A DNA stretch of 64,000 nt from Molossus alvarezi (GCA_037176705.1 CM073887.1:57063001-57127000), one strand, 5' to 3'. Counted from the first letter of the stretch, positions 46,801-54,337 are shown. The notes: generated from the letters alone by a model not told the origin. Numbers and translations are program-made.

Positions 46801-49745
46801 GCCTGAGTCAGTGCCTCTGACTATCCCCTCAAGGCCTGGAGAGAGAGATGCAGAGCTCCCTCCAGCCCCATCATGACACAGCAGAGTGTCTGAGTGTAGG
46901 TGCCCTCGGACCAGCCAGATGGCAGAAGTGAAAAGAGAGGTCACCAGGCTCTGAAGCAGCTAGTTCTGTCCAGCCCCAGGAGGGCCACCCAGGAGCTGAG
47001 TTCTGTCCACTCTCCAGGACAGAGTTAAGCTGGACTCCACAGTCTCTGCCATGTGGAAACTTACACTCTTGGGAGGTGACCTTTGTCCTGTTGTGTTCCA
47101 GACATCAATGAGTGTGAACCACCCTTGACACTGTCCTGTGGAAAGTTCGCAGACTGCCAGAACACGGAGGGGAGCTACTACTGCATGTGCAACCCGGGAT
47201 ATGAGCTTGTTTCTGGAGAAAAGAAGTTCCGGAATGAAAGTGAGAACACGTGTCAAGGTATAAACCACTCCATATCTTCCATCTATTTGTCCATGAAATT
47301 TGAAGTCATTTGCCCCACTGTCCTGTGTACCTACTTGGTCACCCACCCTCTCCAAACTGCAAGGCTCAGAACCCTCCACAAAGGGTCACTTCTTTATGTT
47401 TGGAATGTGCCCCCCTCCACTGCCCTACCCACCTGACTTATTACTTACATTTTATTTTTTTTAAATGATGACATTCAAGATACTTCAGGAGCTTACAGTG
47501 TTCTGTATTCCAATGCAATATTTGTCTTCTTTGCCATCATCAGTGACTTCCACAATGAGACCTTCTCCTACCAGAGCTCCCATGGGCTTGAACACTCCAG
47601 ATACACTCTCAGACTTCCCAGACAGTGATGGATTCAGGGACCCTGTCCAGAAACAGGAAAGGGGAGATTCAAGGACAGGCCCACCTTCCCTAGCCAGCCA
47701 TGTCCCTGGCCAACGACCCTGGCACCCAGACCCCACTTCTCAGCCACTTAACCTCCATCAGTTATCCTGCACAAGTGACCTCTCTGACCCTCCTCAATAA
47801 TTTCAGTTTACGAACTGAAGACAACCCAGAAGAATGTTGTGTCAAGTATGAGCAACATGACATGGACCTCACCACGTACACACGTACTTGAAAAGTCGAG
47901 TAAACAAAAGAGGCTCCCATCTGAACAAGGCTATGAAAGAGGGCACCATCAGGAACCACTGCCTCACTCAGGGAAGTACACAGGTCTGTGTCCCTGGTGG
48001 GAAACTAAGGGGCCAGGGGACAGAAACATCTGCCACCCTTCATTCATCAGTTTCTGCTCCCTCTCCAGCCAGCCAGCCAGCCCTTATCTTCGCTGGCCTT
48101 CCTCAGGTGTAGATTCTCACAACTTCCTACCAGTCCAAGGGATGCCTTTGGTGGGGATAGAAAAGCACCCAGGAATGTCTGGCTGGACATCAGTGCCCAG
48201 TGTCCAACCTGGACTTGGTGCCACTGTCTGGGTGGCCCTATCTTGTCCAGTATCTTCTTCATTCTCCTGCCCTGCCCTATAGCCTCCTCCTTGAGGGACC
48301 TGTCTCGGGGATGATTCTTGGTCCATCTCTATCAAGGTGTCCTAGGGTTAGTGTGGAAGGGAGAGCACTGCTTTGACCACGTCAATGGGATTCCAAGGAG
48401 CACTCAGTCAGTGAGGAGCCGCCCTGAGGAAATGAGAACTAAGGCTAGCATGCACTGAAAGGCAGGTCAGGTGTTGGCCAGGAAATGTGGCATTTCCCCT
48501 GCCCTGGATTCCCAAGAAAGCCTACTCTGACCTCTGTCCAAATCCTCAGTGTGGGACACAGGTGGCTGTGGTGTCCCCCACCCCAGCCGGGCACTTTCCA
48601 GGAAACTTAGGTTACTGGGGGTGGTAGACAAGTGGGAGTCAGGCTAATTCCGTCCACATCTGGACAACAGAGCATCTAAGCCACCACATTAATATACACT
48701 ATGAGGCCTCCATGTGAATAAGAAAAGGTGCCCACTAAAGAGGGAGGACAGTAGGACCTCCCAGATGCTTCTATTTTCAAACCAGGGTCCATGAATTACC
48801 AAATGACAATCTGGAAAGGTACACAGCCTGGGCCCCAGACACCACCCTAACACACACACACCCCTAATGAACTGTGGTTCTGTCCACTCCAGGGATCTCC
48901 TTCCCCCTCTGGACTGCACGCCCTGGAATCAACAGCAAGGTGAGTGGCTCCAGCAGAGACGAAAAGGCAGGAAATACCTCTGTGCCACATGCAGCACCCA
49001 CCTATTTTCCTCAAGTTCCCCCATCCACCTGTGAGGCTCTCTGACCATCATATCTCTTCTCATCGCAGAGGCTGGACCGCTTCTTTAACAGAATTGATGA
49101 TTTGGTCAGAGACTCCAAGTCAGCCTCGGCTGCAGACCACATCCAGGTAAAGACAGTACCTAAAGGAGGCAGATGGAAGTAGCCCATAGAGGCCTGAGGA
49201 AGCCTTGGTCTGGGAAGAGACAGACCCCAATACAATGATGCCCTGCTCTGAGTCACTGACTTTCCCAGGGTGGGTGGGAAGAGCAGATATGCAGGTGTTT
49301 GTACTCACTGTTAGACCCACATACTCCTATTAACACCTTTCTTCTTGCTGTTCCTGCCCATTGAGTTTACATCATCCTTGGCATTCATGAACAGGACTGA
49401 CCTCTGAATGGCTGGATTGCAGGGGGCAAAGACACAGGGAATCCTATTTGGTACTATCTTTATCCCCAAATAAACAATTTCTAGAGTCTGTTTTCTCGGG
49501 CTGAGTGGGCAGTCTTCCTGTAGCCTCTCTGGTAGATGGCCCACTGGCTCTGTGTCCATTGCCCCAGAACTTCATACAGGAAGTAGATGACCTGCTGGAG
49601 ACTCCTGAGGACCTGGAGACCAAGCCCCACTCAGAGAAAAACATTGTGGCCAATAACCTGCTCCTCAACACTGAGCATATCTTGAAAAGACTAACTGAGT
49701 CCCTACCCAATGATTCACTGACCTTAAATACAGCTGGAGACACAA
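24326..49745 (+). CDS. ADGRE2/ADGRE5-like: Adhesion G protein-coupled receptor, ADGRE (EMR/CD97) family; 5' half of gene, 10 exons
   Basis: Exons: 24326-24356, 27801-27854, 28166-28285, 42243-42395, 44417-44470, 44760-44894, 47102-47257, 48893-48939, 49069-49146, 49568-49745. All junctions are AG/GT. Introns are phase 1 up to exon 8, phase 0 on both sides of exon 9, and the last exon ends in phase 1. The frame stays open. The predicted product has a signal peptide, EGF-like pair A, EGF-like pair B (second domain DINEC, calcium-binding type, with CNPGY), then a stalk (SFPLWTA...[24 protein letters not shown]) and the start of the GAIN region. The stalk resembles ADGRE5/ADGRE2 most. These are leukocyte surface receptors that bind partners such as CD55 through EGF domains. 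The GPS and seven-helix exons lie outside the window. The ortholog cannot be fixed between E2, E3 and E5. Confidence 0.85.
24357..24597. other. Intron 1, unassigned part
   Basis: AT-rich intronic DNA following the exon 1 donor. No open frame, clear repeat or conserved motif recognised. Confidence 0.5.
24598..25255. mobile_element. Old mammalian LTR-like repeat, split by a SINE
   Basis: TATTAGTCCAGTTTCTCCAG at the left, AGCTGATGTT / AGGCAGTTTAGAAGCAGAATTCCCTC in the middle, and TGTTTGACCAGATGTCTGGG..GATTAAGCATCACAC at the right are words of a common old mammalian MaLR/ERVL-class LTR. I cannot fix the exact family. The minus-strand SINE at about 24932-25140 interrupts it. Confidence 0.55.
24932..25140 (-). 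mobile_element. Ves-related SINE (older variant)
   Basis: Reverse orientation: A/T-rich tail, GA-rich middle, the complement of a B-box-like region, and a tRNA-like head ending AGCCACACCAGCCGGGCT near 25139. The flanks AATTTCATCCTTTTAAA and AATCTCATCTTTAAAA look like a decayed target duplication. Confidence 0.85.
25380..25567 (+). mobile_element. Ves-related SINE
   Basis: Head CAGGCTGGTGTGGCTCAGTGG, B-box-like CGGTTTGATTCCTGG, GGGCACATGCCCAGGTTG, a CT-rich stretch and a CAATAAAAAGAATG poly(T/A) end. It lies in intron 1. Target duplications are not clear. Confidence 0.85.
25568..26477. other. Intron 1, unassigned unique-looking DNA
   Basis: No exon, clear repeat or long open frame recognised over about 900 bp. 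The base composition is ordinary. Confidence 0.5.
26478..26692 (+). mobile_element. Ves-related SINE with expanded CT repeat
   Basis: TGTGGCTCAGTTGGTTGGAG head, B-box-like GGTTCAATCCCTG, a (CT)n stretch at about 26598-26640 and the tail CCCCAGGTCAGGATTAAC, close to the Ves end. It lies in intron 1. Confidence 0.85.
26725..27300 (+). mobile_element. Possible ERV1-like solo LTR
   Basis: Starts near TGAAACCCTGCCTGGCCC, contains GCTCTAATAAACATACTGTC (poly(A)-signal region) at about 27104, and ends near GAGCTAGGGCTCACA. The order of a C/T-rich stretch, AATAAA and a terminal CA fits a retroviral LTR. No target duplication or inner retroviral sequence is seen, so this is tentative. Confidence 0.35.
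27801..27854 (+). CDS. ADGRE2/ADGRE5-like: ADGRE-like exon 2: signal peptide core
   Basis: The acceptor CTATCCCAG and donor GTGAGT enclose 54 bp, phase 1 at both ends. The frame set by exon 1 gives [18 protein letters not shown], a hydrophobic core followed by a small-residue region suited to signal peptidase. The other frames do not give a signal peptide. The same-length exon at 44417-44470 is its duplicate. Confidence 0.82.
28166..28285 (+). CDS. ADGRE2/ADGRE5-like: ADGRE-like exon 3: EGF-like domain A1
   Basis: Acceptor TGCCCCCACAG, 120 bp, donor GTACAG (non-canonical +4/+5 but GT kept). It encodes a compact EGF-like module with six cysteines, [19 protein letters not shown] in the centre, phase 1 at both ends. 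The order C-x3-C-x5-C-x5-C-x-C-x18-C is the same as in exon 6 and in EGF1 of ADGRE5/ADGRE2. It is uninterrupted by stops. Confidence 0.85.
28739..28931 (-). mobile_element. Ves-type SINE
   Basis: Reverse-oriented: AATCCTCACCCGAAGATAT at the left, a GA-rich middle, and a head ending GCTGGCCAGGGC. The exact target duplication TGTAATTATTCTTTT lies at 28724-28738 and 28932-28946. It is internally shortened after the GA-rich part. Confidence 0.95.
29170..29750 (-). mobile_element. Old L1 (L1M-type) 3' part, left piece
   Basis: Minus-strand late ORF2 and 3' end: CTTATTTCACTTAGCATACTTCC, GGCTAAATAATATTCCAC, TTGTAAATAATGCTGC and TTCCCACTAACACTGC. It breaks at about 29750 where L1-E begins and resumes at about 35690. 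Confidence 0.75.
29751..35645 (-). mobile_element. L1 retrotransposon, full length but decayed ('L1-E')
   Basis: The 3'UTR begins after a poly(T) at about 29750. ORF2 runs from the [16 protein letters not shown] start at 33901 down to about 30002; ORF1 from about 34859 to 33960; the 5'UTR ends at AATGGCGGCAGAGTG near 35625-35640. The ORF2 frame is cut by many shifts; the longest open pieces are 30002-30562 (C-terminus), 33200-33520 and 33527-33901 (endonuclease). A (CT)n repeat at 30655-30712 lies within it. It sits in intron 3, inside an older L1, opposite to the host gene. Confidence 0.9.
30655..30712. repeat. (CT)n microsatellite
   Basis: About 58 bp of nearly pure CT repeats inside ORF2 of L1-E, a local expansion that replaces L1 sequence. 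Confidence 0.95.
35690..36050 (-). mobile_element. Old L1 (L1M-type), right piece
   Basis: TGTCTGCTACTAAGTTTTATGAG and AGCCCCTTATCAGATACATGA continue the L1 split at 29750. The equivalent decayed L1 is at 45080-45400 in copy B, so this L1 predates the tandem duplication. Confidence 0.75.
36051..36600. other. Intron 3, ancestral DNA shared with copy B
   Basis: Matches copy B about 45400-45995. Examples are CCCAGCCCATCCATTACCCTGGAGG (near 36487) with CACAGCCCATCCATGACCCTGGAGG (near 45881), and the GTTTGCATGTG run with ATTTGCATGTG. No gene is seen. Confidence 0.7.
36613..36847 (+). mobile_element. Ves-type SINE
   Basis: Head GCCCTGACCAGTTTGGCTCAG, tail CCTCAGGTAAGGATAAAAA. The exact target duplication AAGATACCTGGG lies at 36601-36612 and 36848-36859. 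It is absent from copy B at the matching place, so it inserted after the duplication or was lost there. Confidence 0.95.
36873..40971 (-). mobile_element. L1 retrotransposon, 5'-truncated, decayed ('L1-F')
   Basis: Target duplication CCAGCTCCCTT at 36862-36872 and 40972-40982. The 3' end is at the left, with ORF2 remnants through the whole element (C-terminal part near 37400-37900, RT near 38700-39100, endonuclease near 40480-40730). It is truncated at the 5' side just inside the end of ORF1. It is more diverged from the young L1 at 56924 than L1-E is. It lies in intron 3, opposite to the host gene. Confidence 0.9.
40983..42242. other. Intron 3, ancestral part before exon 4
   Basis: Unique-looking DNA matching copy B about 46020-47101 (for example GAGCTACTCAAAGGGGACCTGG with GAGCTACTCAAAGGACACCTGG, and AGATAAGATGCCAGAAAAC in both). 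No open frame of note and no mobile element recognised. Confidence 0.7.
42243..42395 (+). CDS. ADGRE2/ADGRE5-like: ADGRE-like exon 4: EGF-like domain A2, diverged
   Basis: Acceptor TTGTGTTCCAG and donor GTAAGA; 153 bp, phase 1 at both ends. It encodes an EGF-like domain with all six cysteines (start [14 protein letters not shown], middle YCKC). The calcium-binding opening D-I-N-E-C of the sister domain in exon 7 is changed to D-I-K-G-C, and the CNPGY turn after the fifth cysteine is now CPRDYY. The frame is clean. Either the domain has taken a new role without calcium, or it is drifting. Splice sites are strong. Confidence 0.8.
42396..44009. other. Intron 4 (copy A downstream part)
   Basis: About 1.6 kb of non-repetitive DNA that aligns with copy B intron 7 (47258-48800). 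Open frames here (for example 42611-42940 and 43612-43956) also occur in shifted form in copy B and carry no domain signal, so they are not called as genes. No further EGF exon seen. Confidence 0.7.
44417..44470 (+). CDS. ADGRE2/ADGRE5-like: ADGRE-like exon 5: duplicate of the signal-peptide exon, now internal
   Basis: Acceptor CTTCTTCAG and donor GTGAGT, 54 bp, phase 1 at both ends, the same size and position in the unit as exon 2. Joined in phase it reads [17 protein letters not shown], with charged residues replacing the hydrophobic core. It is stop-free, so it could be included as an 18-residue linker between EGF pairs A and B, or be skipped without a frame change (54 = 3 x 18). Whether it is used cannot be told from sequence. 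Confidence 0.5.
44760..44894 (+). CDS. ADGRE2/ADGRE5-like: ADGRE-like exon 6: EGF-like domain B1
   Basis: Acceptor ATTCCCACAG, donor GTATAG, 135 bp, phase 1 at both ends. The EGF-like module has six cysteines: [20 protein letters not shown] in the centre, N-glycosylation sequon NAT. It is closer to the usual ADGRE5/ADGRE2 EGF1 than its copy-A sister exon 3, and has five extra residues at the N side. Confidence 0.88.
44895..45060. other. Intron 6, ancestral start shared with copy A
   Basis: Aligns with 28286-28450. Over a 60-bp stretch starting GCATCCAGA I count 7 differences by hand. Confidence 0.75.
45061..45410 (-). mobile_element. Old L1 (L1M-type) fragment
   Basis: TTGAGTTATACAAGTTCTTTGTG, GCTTATCAGATATATGACTTGC and GGTTGATGTAGTTCCACTTATT on the minus strand of L1 late ORF2. 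It corresponds to 35690-36050 in copy A, so the insertion is older than the duplication. Confidence 0.75.
45411..47101. other. Intron 6, ancestral DNA
   Basis: About 1.7 kb aligned in pieces with copy A (36051-36600, 40983-42242). No exon or clear mobile element recognised. Short open frames such as 46676-46876 have no domain signal. Confidence 0.65.
47102..47257 (+). CDS. ADGRE2/ADGRE5-like: ADGRE-like exon 7: calcium-binding EGF domain B2
   Basis: Acceptor TTGTGTTCCAG, donor GTATAA, 156 bp, phase 1 at both ends. It begins DINECEPP, the calcium-binding EGF consensus, has [19 protein letters not shown] in the middle and NESENTCQ at the end, with an NES sequon. This closely follows EGF2 of ADGRE5 and ADGRE2. 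All six cysteines are present. Confidence 0.93.
47258..48892. other. Intron 7, no EGF3-5 exons visible
   Basis: About 1.6 kb, mostly matching 42396-44009 of copy A. No additional DVDEC-type EGF exon is found before the stalk exon, although ADGRE5/ADGRE2 in other mammals can carry up to five EGF units here. No mobile element recognised. Confidence 0.7.
48893..48939 (+). CDS. ADGRE2/ADGRE5-like: ADGRE-like exon 8: start of stalk
   Basis: Acceptor CACTCCAG, donor GTGAGT, 47 bp, phase 1 in and phase 0 out. Encodes [16 protein letters not shown], matching in pattern the S-x-W-x-P-P-G-x-x-S segment that follows the last EGF in ADGRE5/ADGRE2. Confidence 0.85.
48940..49068. other. Intron 8
   Basis: Short 129-bp intron, donor GTGAGT and acceptor TCATCGCAG. 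Nothing else seen. Confidence 0.8.
49069..49146 (+). CDS. ADGRE2/ADGRE5-like: ADGRE-like exon 9: stalk/GAIN N-terminal helix
   Basis: Acceptor TCATCGCAG, donor GTAAAG, 78 bp, phase 0 at both ends. Encodes [25 protein letters not shown], which follows the L-x-R-F-F-x-K-V-x-D-L-x-R-D-S-K pattern of ADGRE5. Confidence 0.88.
49147..49567. other. Intron 9
   Basis: 421 bp, donor GTAAAG, acceptor ATTGCCCCAG. No mobile element or other gene seen. Confidence 0.75.
49568..49745 (+). CDS. ADGRE2/ADGRE5-like: ADGRE-like exon 10: GAIN domain, helical start
   Basis: Acceptor GCCCCAG, donor GTAAGT, 178 bp, phase 0 in and phase 1 out. Encodes a helical acidic stretch ([17 protein letters not shown] then [19 protein letters not shown]), matching the V-D-E-L-x-E-A-P-G-D region of ADGRE5/ADGRE2. 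This is the last exon in the window; the autoproteolysis site and seven-helix exons are not reached. Confidence 0.88.
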
Positions 49746-49879
49746 GTAAGTACCTGGGTCTTCCCTGAGGTTTTGCTCTCCCCATTCTCTACCTCATTTC
49801 TCCCCAACCTCACTGGAGCTGAGTGACCACACGTATATCTTATTGTTATTCTAGTAAACAAATTGAAATAAAAGCTTAG
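49746..49879. other. Intron 10, start
   Basis: The donor GTAAGT follows exon 10. From here to 64000 only repeats are visible, so intron 10 is at least 14.2 kb if the gene is intact. Confidence 0.6.
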
Positions 49880-50335
49880 AAATAAATGAATAAATTATGC
49901 TAAATGAATTAAGTCAGACAAAGACAAATACATATAATATCACTTATACATGAAACCAAAAAACAAACTCAGATACAGAGAACAGATTGTTGGTTGCCAG
50001 AGGAAGGGTATAAGGGATGGCTGAAATGACTGATAAGAGTCAAAAGCTACAAACTGCCAGTCATAAAATAAATAAGTCATGGGGACACATAATATACACT
50101 GTGGCAACTATAGTTAATAATATTGTATTTTATGTTTGGAAGTTTCTATGCAGGTAAATCTTAAAGGTCCTTATCACAAATTTTAAAAATTTAGTAACTA
50201 CATATAATGACAGATGTTAACTAGACTTATTGTGGTGGTTATTTTGCAACATATATAAATATTGAACCATCTATTATATATATGAAATTAATATTATGTC
50301 AATTACACCTCAATAAAAAATGATTAAAATTATGA
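49880..50335 (+). mobile_element. Old L1 (L1M-type) 3' end
   Basis: AAATGAATTAAGTCAGACAAAG, AACAGATTGTTGGTTGCCAGAGG, AATAAATAAGTCATGGGG and CAATTACACCTCAATAAAAAATG end. The same layout as 21500-22188. No open frame. Confidence 0.8.
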
Positions 50336-50437
50336 ATAATATACATTTTCATTGTGATATAAAGATGAAGAATTTAAGATAAATATAAAAGTCTTCAAAA
50401 GAGAATAATTTATTTAATTTTAAGGAATATATATTTA

Positions 50438-50676
50438 GCCCTGGCCTATTGGGTCAGTGGTTTCACCATTGACCTACACACCGAAGGGTCTCAGGTTTGA
50501 TTCCCAATCAAGGGCTCTGAGTTACAGATTCGATCCCTAGCCCTGGTCAGGGTCATGCGGGAGGCAACCAATTGATGTGTCTCTCTCACATCAATTTCTC
50601 TCTTTTTCTCTTTCCCTCCCTTTCATTCTATCTAAAAATGAAAACATATCCTCAGGTGAGGATTAACAAAAAAAAG
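50438..50676 (+). mobile_element. Ves-type SINE
   Basis: GCCCTGGCCTATTGGGTCAG head, CATGCGGGAGGCAACCAATTG, tail CCTCAGGTGAGGATTAAC. Exact target duplication GAATATATATTTA at 50425-50437 and 50677-50689. Confidence 0.96.
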
Positions 50677-50699
50677 AATATATATTTAATCTTATTTGA

Positions 50700-51055
50700 T
50701 ATTTAAAATGATTTGCTATATTGAGGTAAAATTTATGTAACATAAAGTTCACCATTTTAACCAAAATGTACAATTTAGTAGCATTTAGAACATCCATAGA
50801 GTTGTAATTATTACCTCTATTCCTAAAATATTTTCATCACCCCAAAAGTAAACATTATACCCACTAAGCAGTTGCTCCTCATTCTTCCCTTTCTCAGCCC
50901 CTGGCCAACACTTAATCTGTTTTCTCTCTCTAGGGATTTGCCCATTCTGGACATTTCATATAAATAGAATCATTAAATATGTTGCCCTATAGTTTAGTTT
51001 CTTTCACCTAAGAATATTTTCAAGGTTCATCCATGTTGTAGCATGTATTATCAAC
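50700..51055 (-). mobile_element. Old L1 (L1M-type) 3' end, left piece
   Basis: AAAGTTCACCATTTTAACC, ATTTTCATCACCCCAAAAG, GGACATTTCATATAAATAG and GTTCATCCATGTTGTAGCATG, the minus-strand layout of old L1 3' parts. It resumes briefly at 51741-51786 (TATGTGGTATATGGATACACC) after the inserted LTR. Confidence 0.75.
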
Positions 51056-51740
51056 TGATGGTCCTTGGCACGAATTCAAACACCAATAGGAATCCCCAAT
51101 TTGGGATGTGGTGAAGAAGGACACTTTATTCAGTGCAAAACAGCTCAATTGTGGTACAGCATGACTGTGAAAACAGCACAACTGTAGGACAGTCCTGGAG
51201 CCAGGCTCTCTTTGGCTAGACATCTCTGTTCTGCTCCTCCCTGATCTACTCTGCTCTGCTCCACTCCGTGCCAGTCTGCTTCACTCTGCTCTGTCATCAG
51301 TGTTTCAGCTCAGCCAGGGAAACAGTCTTCAATCTTTTGTGGAAAGGGAAAGGAGCTGACTTATATAAACAGGAGTCTCTGCCCCAGGTTTCTGACTGAT
51401 CTGTTCTCACAAAAATAAGGATGCCAAATTCTCACAGTTTTTTTTGATCCAAAAGGCAATGTCCAGATTGGTTAGTATAGAGCTGGTTTGATTGGATGGG
51501 GAAGCCTCCATCCTATTGGTTGAAATAGGATTCCAGGAACTCTTTATAAGGACTGGCTCCAATGATGGGCAGTTTAGGGCAGAGGCAGGTAGTTTAGCAC
51601 AGAAGTTTCTCCCTGAAGTGCAGTTTGCATGAGAGGTCCTTGTACAGAAATGGCTGTTAGGCTTCTGCTTTTTTTATTTAAGCTCATTTAGCCACCAGGA
51701 AGGAGCCCTTCTTGCTAGGTGTGTTTTTTCTCAGGGTTCA
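51056..51740 (-). mobile_element. Solo LTR, ERV1-like (minus strand)
   Basis: The minus strand starts TGAACCCTGAG, has a TATA-like TTATATAAG (51359-51367 on the complement), AATAAAGTGTCC near 51125, then GGGGATTCCTATTGGTG and an end ACCATCA. This TG..CA unit of 685 bp interrupts an old L1 that continues on both sides. The target duplication is not clear (TCAAC versus CAGTA). No internal retroviral genes. Confidence 0.65.
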
Positions 51741-53113
51741 CAGTATCATATTTCTTTCTTTTATGTGGTATATGGATACACCACCTTTTTTTATTTACTT
51801 ATTTTTGTTACAAATGTTTCTCCTTTATCCCCCATTGACACCCTCCACTCGATCGTCCCCTCCCCCACCCTGCAGCATTGTTGTCTATGTCTATTGGTTA
51901 TGCTTATATGCATATAAGTTTATCTCTTCCCTCTCCTCTGTTCCCCTCTTCTGAGGTTTGTCAGTCTGTACCCTAGGTCTGTGTCTCTGGGTCTATTTTG
52001 TATCAGTTAATTTTGTTCATTATATTCCACAAATAAGTGAGATCATGTGTTATTTCTCTTTCTCTGCTTGACTTATTTTGCTTACCATAATACTCTCCAG
52101 GTCATCTCAAAGGATAAGAGATCTTTCGTTCTTACAGCTGCATAGTATTCCATTGTGTATATGTGCCACAGCTTTTCTATCCACTCATCGACAGTGGACA
52201 CTTGGGCTGATTCAAGATCTTAGCAATTGTGAATACTACTGCTATGAACAAAGGGGTACATATATGCTTTCTGGTTGGTGTTTCAGGCTTCTTATGATAT
52301 ATCCCTAGAAGTGGAATCACTGGGTCAAATGGCAATTCAATTTTCAGTTTTTGAGGAAACACCATAGTGTTTTCCATAGTGGCTGCACCAGTATGCATTT
52401 CCACCAGCAGTGTACTAGTGTCCCCTTTTCTCCACACCCTCGCCAACACTTGTTTGATGATTTGTTGATGGCAGCCATTCTGGTTGGTGTGAGGTGATAC
52501 CTCATAGCATCTCTCTGATGATTAGTGACGCTGAGCATTTTTTCATATGTCTCTTGGCCATTTGTATGTCCTATTTGGAAAGGTGTCTATTAGGTCCTCT
52601 GCCTATTTTTTCATTGCATTCTTAGTCTTCCTATTGTTGAGTTGTATGAGTACTCTATATATTTTGGAAAGTAATCCCTTATCTGATGTATTATTAGCAA
52701 TTATGCTCTCCCATATAGTGGGTTCCCTTTCCATTTTGATGCTTGTTTCTTTTGCTGTACAGAAGCTCTTTAGTTTGATATAGTCCCATTTATTCATTTT
52801 TTTCTTTGTTTCCCTTGCCTTAGGCATTGTGTCAGTGAAAATTCTGCTGCATGTGATATCTAAAATTTTGTTCCTTACATTTTCTTTTAGGATTCTTATG
52901 GATTCACAAGTTACATTTAAGTCTTTTATCCGTTTTGTGTTTATTCTTGTGTATGGTGTAAGTTGGTGGCCTAGTTTCTTTTTTGTTTTTTTGCATGTAG
53001 CTGGCCAGCTTTGTCAAATATTAATTGAGCATAATGTCTTGGGTCAATTCCTAGGTTCTCTGTTCTGTTCCATTGATCTATATGCCTGTTTTTGTGCCAG
53101 TCCAAAGCTGTTT

Positions 53114-53239
53114 GTTTTTTTATTAGTTTTGTGTGTGTGTGTGTGTATGTGTTTATTTTTTATTTTTTTTTATTTTTTAATTTTATTTTTGTTACAGATG
53201 TTTCTCCTTTTTTACCCCATTGACACTGGGGAGGAGAGT
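53114..53239 (-). mobile_element. 126-bp extremely 5'-truncated L1 insertion with (TG)n
   Basis: T/TG-rich stretch, then TTTTTGTTACAGATGTTTCTCC (L1 3'UTR end). Flanked by GTCCAAAGCTGTTT (53100-53113) and GTCCAAGCTGTTT (53240-53252), a target duplication with one base difference. Confidence 0.8.
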
Positions 53240-53758
53240 GTCCAAGCTGTTTTTACAATGGCGTTTTAGTATAACCTGATATCCAGTATTGTAATCCCTG
53301 CTACTTCGTTCTTCTTTTTCAAGACTGCTGAGGCTATTCAGCATATTTTAGGTTTCATCTAAACTTTTGGAGTATTTGTGCCACTTCCTGAAATATGTCG
53401 TTGGAATTTTAATTGTGATTGCATTGAATCTATAAATTGCTTTGGGTAGTATGGACATTATAATGATGTTAATTCTTCCAATCCATGAACAAGGTATGTG
53501 CTTCCACTTTTTTATATCTTCCTCTACTTGTTTTTTCAATGTCCTGTAGTTTTCTCAGAGCAGGTCCTTTCCTTCTTTGGTTAAGTTTATTCCTAGGTAT
53601 CTTAATTTTTTTTTTCTGCAGTGGTAAATGGGATTTTTTTTTTAGGTTCACTTTCTGTGAGTTCATTCTTGGTGTATAAGAATGCCATAAATTTCTTCAT
53701 GTTAATTTTGTATTTTGCTACATTGTCTTACTCATTTATTAAACCTAGTAAATTTTTT

Positions 53759-54004
53759 TTTTTTTATCCTCACCCGAGGACATTTTTCATTTTTTGTTCA
53801 GGTAGAGTGGGAGGGAGAGAGAGGAACAGAGAGAGAGAGAGAAACATCTATGTGAAAAGAACACATTGAGTGGCTGCCACCCACACAACCGACCAGGGCC
53901 AGGGACAAACTGCAACCGAGGTACGCGCCCCTAGCGGGAACCGAACCCTGGTCTCTCAGGACCGCAGGCCGATGCTCTAACCGCTGAACCAAACTGGCCA
54001 GGGC
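53759..54004 (-). mobile_element. Ves-type SINE
   Basis: Left edge poly(T) plus ATCCTCACCCGAGGACAT, right edge AACTGGCCAGGGC. Exact target duplication AAACCTAGTAAATTTTTT at 53741-53758 and 54005-54022. Confidence 0.96.
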
Positions 54005-54337
54005 AAACCTAGTAAATTTTTTATGGCGTCTTTAGGGTTTCTATGTATAATGTCATGTCACCTGTAAATAATGACAGTTTCACTTCCTCATTTCCAATTT
54101 GGATCCCTTTATATTTTTCTTCATGTCTAATTGCTGTAGTTAACACTTCCAGTACTATGTTAAATATGAGTGGCAAAAATGGACATCTCAATCTTGTCCC
54201 ATTCTTAAAGGAAATGCTTTTGGTTTTTGCCCATTGAGTAATGTTGGCTGTAGGTTTTTCATATATGGTCTTTATTATGTTGCAATATGATCCCTCTCTT
54301 CTCATATTGCTTAGCGTCTTTGTGAGAAATGAGTGCT

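Larger units (their letters stand above)
44010..48800 (+). repeat. Tandem duplication copy B (ADGRE exons 5-7 with introns)
   Basis: Second unit of the 27390-44010 duplication. The join is near 44010-44050, where DNA matching the end of copy B (near 48780-48800) passes into DNA matching the start of copy A (near 27390). It is 4.8 kb long because it lacks the L1-E, L1-F and SINE insertions of copy A. Confidence 0.88.

Noticed and set aside
44417..49745. Reading copy B as a separate second gene
   Set aside because: No start codon exon or promoter is found before exon 5, the signal core there is lost, and copy A lacks its own stalk and GPCR exons. One gene with an internal duplication explains both facts better.
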